From positions 62,001 to 126,000 of the forward strand of contig JAGPNK010000013.1 of the NCBI GenBank assembly GCA_020746835.1: a stretch of 64,000 nucleotides of DNA, written 5' to 3'. Shown one piece after another: positions 58,340 to 64,000 of the stretch; the stretch's first letter is position 1; every line of letters starts with the position of its first letter. Position numbers and translations under genes: made by a program. The notes under the pieces are model-generated. The model ran no database searches. It was given only the letters and a program-made list of their open reading frames with translations, and was not told where the DNA came from. The stretch comes from Stachybotrys elegans (taxonomy: Eukaryota; Ascomycota; Sordariomycetes; Hypocreales; Stachybotryaceae).

Positions 58340-58780
58340 ATGACAATGCAAAATCCAGCTCGACGGCACCAAATCTACGGACCACCCCGCGTGCCGCCGC
58401 CCAAGGAGAGGCCAACCAAGGTACAACCAGGCGCTTGGATGAGCCTGCAGACATCGGATGAAATCACTAGCTGTCTGCCGCTATGCACGAGCCCATGACT
58501 CCCTTTCTTACGTTTCTTTTTTGTTTTCTCTTTTTCTTATGTGCATGTGCAGGTCCCAGTACCACCTATCTGTCATACAAGCATGTGAGCTATTGGCTTT
58601 TGTGCGTCGCCGTCCCACACGCTGAGCTCTGCCGACTTTACCTTGCCGCCCCGTCTCTGCCGTCGTCTCCAATCACTGCTCTGCATGTTGGATCTCACCT
58701 GTCGAGACGCTGCTCAACCTCGTCGCAGGTGGACGACTGTAGCCCACCCGCAGGGTCAGGCCCTGTACCCTTTTCCCTAG
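58340..58780 (+). CDS. candidate small spliced ORF (54 aa), unknown function
   Basis: Model join(58340..58420, 58553..58584, 58729..58780). The ATG follows a pyrimidine-rich leader and has A at -3. Exon 1 encodes MTMQNPARRHQIYGPPRV and then PPPKERPTK. Intron 1 begins GTACAA and ends after a long T-rich tract in TGTGCAG. Intron 2 has donor GTGAGC and acceptor GTCGCAG. Splicing gives a C-terminus ending HPQGQALYPFP. All phases agree and stops are avoided, which is suggestive but could be chance for three short exons. No family is recognised. It may be a real small protein or a conserved upstream ORF of a gene to the right of the window. It stands alone in a 16-kb gene-poor stretch. Confidence 0.4.
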
Positions 58781-61700
58781 CTTGAGGCCTGACGCAAAGG
58801 AGAGTCGAGCAGAGCAGGATCATCTCAATGCTCCCCAAAAGTAAAGTGCCGAAGTTGCATTCTGGTTGGTCCCAAAGACTGGAAACCAAAGGGAGAGCAC
58901 GGACGGGGTAGACACCTAAGGCCAGGGATGATATAGGGAAATCGCGGGAAGGGCACGACAACGGGCGCAGCCATGTGGCCATGACGACCCGAAACATGAC
59001 TGATGACTAGGGGGGGGATAATACCACCCACGGCATAATAACATGCGCATGCCATGCATAACGTCGAGTATTAAGGGGCCCTCGAAGGAGCGCGATACGA
59101 GATGTGCGCAATCTGGGAAAAGCAACCCCAAATGAAACCAGCAGCACGGTACCCTATGAACAGACACCCCATGTCCTTGCAAGCTCCACGAGTTTCTTAT
59201 CAAGGCTCAACTATAGCTTTGAGGATCACCATCCTCCTGGTCACTGTCATCCATCCCGGTCCCGCCTCTGCCGTCTATTTTTCACACACACACACACACA
59301 CTATTCCTCAATTAGGCTTGAGGATATACCATACTCCCCTTTCGGAAGGATGTGAGGGAAGTGATACCCCCGGGCAATCCAGAAGTTAGCTCGCTTACTC
59401 TCTCCCAAGACGATGCACTCAGCAGCGGCAGCAAAATGCTAGTCTCATGGACTATTCAGCACATACCATCCCGGCAGCACATGCTTTGTTGGGATCTTGG
59501 TTGCTTTTCGGACTCTTGTCATCTTCTCTCCCAGTCTAGACTTCCCCGAGTCCATGGATGAGACGTACATGGCAGGGCACTCTGCCCACCGCTAAGGTCG
59601 ACCCAGAGACTCGGTTATGGAGATCACTTTTCTTATTGCGGTAAGCAGTACGCCATGTGGTTGGGTGTCTATAGCAGCGATCTTAACGCAAGGCTTATGG
59701 ACCACGGACTGCACGCCGTAATGTACTGTGGGCAATGTCAGGCTTTGAGGCGGTCTTGAAACCGATGCATTCCTTGTTCTCCTCGTGGGCTTTCTATTGC
59801 CGCTGGAGGGGGGGGGCATGCCAGGGTGTGTTAAAAGAAGACGCCTGATGCCATGCTCTGGTCTCTGACAGACAGCCTCAGGCCCCTGATATGCACGCAC
59901 TAATCTTGTTTGCTTTTGCAAGCCATGAGTGGTCGAGGGCCATGACAGTGGCTGAACAGAGACGGGGGCGCCCTCGATTAATTTTCTCTCCCCTTCTGCT
60001 GGGTCAAGGTGTTTTTAAGGTGTTCTCGTCATGCAGGATGGAGACGGGCTAGTAGGGCTGAGCGGGCGACGACACGCCTTTTCATGTGGCCGAAATGCCC
60101 TCTGACTGGACGCCTCAGCGCCACACAAGGCTCCGAGGTGTAAAGCTTGGAGCTAAGAGGATCAAGGTGCTGGAGGCGTTTGGGGGCTTACTGGAACGTG
60201 CAGCCCGCGGGACATCCAGTCTGCTGGGTGGAAATTGGCTCGGGTCCGTGAGTGTACCAAGGCACCATAATGTTTCGCCCGCTCGTCGAGCCGACGACCA
60301 CATGGACAGACAGCATCACCTGGACCACTGGGGAGAAACGGAACATTCCATGCTCTAGGTGGGGACATCGCAATGGGAGCTCGATCGGGAAGACGAGACG
60401 CCTGATGTGGTATTTGCAGTGTTATGCCACCCGAAGAGCCGAAGTCGATCATTCTTGATTGCATGCCCGCCAAGGACGCGAGCGTGAGCCCTGAATCTGC
60501 TGGCCTTACTACCCTGCCAATCTTGCCCAGGCTCACCCTGCTTGCCAGGCTGGACACCTGGCGCGTGCTATGGAGGGGTCATGTCGCACCCGAGGAGATG
60601 GGCCCAGGTGTGGGCCCTGTCGTGAGATGCTCGACAGGGGTTTTGCTCGGACAAGGGCCAGGGAGGGGGGTGGTTTCTGTACACAGGGCCCCAGGTGAGG
60701 ACCAGGTTATGACAGCACCCAACGAACGGGATTACCGATGGGCGGGATGTCCTAAACGGATGGCTATGTACGGAATCCGGAAGGGTGGGATACCCTAAAC
60801 TCGCAACCATTCAAGACAATGGGCTATGGACATGAATCATGAACCATGTGGGAGCGAAGGTTGGCGGTCTAGAAAACGGATGGATTCCGTGATGTGTTGT
60901 TCCAGTCTTGTTCTGTCCCTGCGATGCGATAAGCCATGATGCACTGGAGAAGGCGAGTGTAGGTGTACGGTATGCATACGAATTGTTTGTTTGGGGACGC
61001 ATCAACTCAACACTAGCGAAATTACGCAGTTACTATTTGGGGGAGCATGTTTACGAGAAGATGATGGGACGGCAGTGTCAGACAACCACTGCACGATTAT
61101 GCTCCGGAATAGGCTGCGGATAGAGAGGTGTGAGAATAATCTGCAAACCAACGTGGCTTGCCCGTGCCTGTCACGGAGGTGCGGGCAGGACGAGAAGCCA
61201 ATGCCAGGGCCCGAAGGCGCTCAACATGGATCTCGATAGCAAAGCAACATGATGTCTCAGTCACACGAGATGTTGCATGATGCTACTTCTAGAGAGGAGC
61301 CAGTAGCGAGCTGGAAGAGAGTCATTTTCGGAACGCGAGGGAAGAATAAGCAACGAGGTCGAGGTCGAGGCTCTGAGATAAGAAGTGGGAGGCATAAACG
61401 CAAATCGACGTGTGGAGACAAAAAAAATGGGTGGGTGGCCTGAAGGCAGCGGGCTTGCTGGGAAGATGAAAATGCTGGGGAAGAAACACCAGGGCGAGCC
61501 CAGCAACTTGAAACTTGGGTCAGAGGCAGACGAAAACGTCGTCATATTGCGAGCAGATATGACCTCAACCTCTGGTCGGGTTTACAGAGAGGGAAAAGTA
61601 TGATGACATAGGAGGGGAGATATGCGATATGCCAGATGAAGCACAGCTGCGGCAGCCAAGGTGCATTTCCAGGGTTCTCGTGGTTCCACGGCCGGCGAGG

Positions 61701-64000
61701 TTGTGCAGAGGGGAAAGAAAGCGCTGCTGGGGCTGGTGAGCTGGCGAACGCACCGCCTCAATGCATAATTCTTTTTTTAACCACTGACCTGTCGAGCCTC
61801 AAAGACGGTGCTAATGCAGCCAGGAGATGTGCATGCACAGCCCGGCCGTTATGCAAACACCGCCTTAAGCACAGCCATGTGGGTACAGAGCATGTTTGTC
61901 AGCGCTGCGATTGCTGCCGTCCCCACATCATGTCTGTGGCCAATGGGACAGGCAGCGCGAAGGCCGAAATTGACACAAGGCTCAGCCAGGGCTGGTCCGT
62001 GATTGGTGCAATCTCGCCGTGCAATATCATCATCATGTCACGTACGACTCAGTCCAGGTCGGCGCGGTGACACACCAGAAGAAGCATAGAAGGCGTCCCG
62101 GCGTCGGAGCTTCAAGACAGTCTCTCTCACGTGGAAACCTAACTTGCTAGTGGCGGTCGGAGGTGGGGAGAGGGGGTTTTGGGACCGGCGTGGCATCCAC
62201 TGCTTGGACTACTCTTCACCGTTGGGTAGGGGGAGCAGAATTGAACCAAGGGCGGGGGCGATGATGGATGATAGATAGACACACGGAGAGAAATGCTTGC
62301 TGGAATTCCAGTCAACCTCGCTCAAGGCAGTCTTGGGACGCCATCGTGGGTATTAGCGCGCCTGGTGGCTGACTCTGGCCTTCACCGTTCGGAAGACAGG
62401 ATAGAAAAGGTGGAGATTGGAAAAAGGGAAGAATGCGCCGGTCCCAAACGAAGCCTGAATCGCCCAAGCTCGAAAAAAAAAACGGCCAGGACGGCGCGTG
62501 GGGGAGAGGCCAAGAAGAAACGGCTGTCCGTTAGCCAGATGGCTGGATACCAGAAGGGGGGCTTACCATGAAGTCAGGTAGAGTTTGGTGGGATCAATCG
62601 CCAGGCACCAATATCTCAATATCGTATGATACTGAGTTTCTAGCATATCTACGGCCATCTCTCCCCCCTCCAACCCCACCACTCTCTCTTTCCCTTGTCT
62701 ACTTGAGCGCTGGCTCTTGAGCCTCCTCTTTGCTCCACGATATGGGCACTGAGGTACGCGCCCGCGGCCATGCCCATGCCCCATGCCCAGGCACATTGCG
62801 CAGGTGGTGGGAGATGGATAGATAGTAGGATTTCCCGTGAGCACGGGGCCACGGTGCGTCCCGTCGAAGGATGCATACATAAGATGGGCATGTTAGGGGG
62901 GGGGAGTACGAGCCGATCGAATCTTGCAAAACCATAATCATCCCTGGCAAGAGTCGAGCCAGGCAAGGCATCCTCTGTGAGTGCCTTTACGCGCCCCTCC
63001 CCCCATCCCATGGCATCACATCACACACCCCGGCATGCCATGTGAGCGAGCGCACATTTGCGACCATACCGGGACGAGCCCTTGGATTTTCTGGGTCAAC
63101 TATGACATCTAAAACGCGTATTGGCTGGGGGGTGGTTGGAGCTTGTGTTTCCCTGTGACGAAGTGTGATTTGTGGAGGAGGCTTGGCCATATCTTGCGAT
63201 GAAAAAAAAGGGAGGGAATGCCACGAGGGGAGGCGTTACAAGGTGAAGTCCTGTCTTGGCGCTGGGGCTAGCACGTTGCCATCTTGTTTCTTTGCACGGA
63301 TTTTCCCTATCACATTATTTCATCCATCATTTTTTAGTCCATGAGTTGGACGCCGCTGAGGTTAGGGGGGAAAAAAAAGAAAGGAAGAGCAAAGGGAAGA
63401 TCCAGAACAGGGCCCACGAAATAAGGAGGGAAGCGGCGCGAGGGGCTGTCAAAACCTACGTCGAGACTAGAATAAATCGAGTAAAAGAAGAAAACCACCC
63501 GAATGCGAGATGATGTTGTCTCGCAAATCAATCTCAAGTTTTCCCCCTCTTAGTCAAGGCTGAATGGAAGGGGGGAGGGGGGGGAGGACGCCGTAACAAG
63601 CTCGACGCAGTTCCGCGGTGGAGATGAGTTTAGCGCGGGCTTGGTGTCTGCTGGCCTGAAGGAAAACGAAAAACAGAACCAGGGCGCTGGAAAATGGGCT
63701 GCGGCGGCGGCGGCGGGGGGAGGGATCGCTAGTCCGCAAGAGGGGGCCTAAAACAAGTGCTGCTGTTTAAGATGCTGACTTTGCAAAGCAACACCCACCC
63801 CTGACATCAGCCCGAGCTAGCAACACACGAATTACCGCTTTCGGCAAGACTGACGAGCTGCTGGCGCTGCTGCCCTAACACAATAACAACGCTGTAGGGG
63901 GACAGCCCCGGGTCCCCGGGTAGGGCAGACAGGCCACAGTGAGAGAGGGAAGGAAGGAGGAGGGGCGAGACCGCTGGGCGGGCTGTGCTGGGCGCGGTCG
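58781..64000. other. 5.2-kb region without a recognised gene, to the window edge
   Basis: It contains short ORFs lacking conserved features, a (CA)n microsatellite at 59283, several G-rich or A-rich homopolymer tracts (for example near 61420, 62470 and 63370) and GGC repeats near 63701. The right part could be the upstream region of a gene beyond 64000. Confidence 0.5.
59283..59301. repeat. (CA)9 microsatellite
   Basis: Perfect CA dinucleotide run of 19 bp. Confidence 0.95.

Overview
This window is nuclear DNA of a filamentous ascomycete, most likely a Sordariomycete and probably Hypocreales. The evidence is moderate GC, short introns (about 50-130 nt) with GTNNGN donors, CTRAY-like branch points and YAG acceptors, 0.2-2 kb spacers, and fungal-type orthologs throughout. 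The species cannot be named from sequence alone. No rRNA, convincing tRNA, CRISPR array, transposase or secondary-metabolite cluster was seen.

Layout. 0.4-4.7 kb (+): Sec7-PH Arf-family GEF with an apparent one-base frameshift in exon 1. 5.4-12 kb (-): SRP72, an NCBP3-like cap-binding protein, and an uncharacterised Cys/His-rich coiled-coil protein. 12-15.6 kb: a microsatellite-rich gap. 15.6-18.1 kb: an uncharacterised basic protein (+) facing an OXNAD1-like flavin/NAD oxidoreductase (-). 18.1-23.4 kb (-): AP-1 gamma-adaptin and calmodulin. 24.3-32.2 kb: Tlg2 syntaxin (+), a mitochondrial PPR-like protein (-), COX7 (+), clathrin light chain (-) and an Rtt103-like CID protein (+). 33-40 kb (+): Mdl1-type mitochondrial ABC transporter, monoacylglycerol lipase and a Mn-type CDF transporter. 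41.8-44.7 kb (+): glycogenin. 45.5-48.2 kb (-): Hrd1 ubiquitin ligase. 48.2-64 kb: about 16 kb with no convincing long CDS, holding simple repeats, an 18-bp palindrome and a candidate three-exon, 54-codon ORF.

Function. Four genes act at the trans-Golgi/endosome interface (Sec7 GEF, AP-1 gamma, clathrin light chain, Tlg2). SRP72 and Hrd1 act in ER targeting and ER quality control. COX7, the ABC transporter and the PPR-like protein are mitochondrial. The NCBP3-like and Rtt103-like proteins act in mRNA biogenesis. Most of these are housekeeping genes. The most unusual material is the terminal gene desert with its small spliced ORF, the disrupted GEF reading frame, and the lineage-restricted proteins of unknown function. 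Multi-exon models were built by hand from splice consensus plus reading frame and have not been tested against RNA data.
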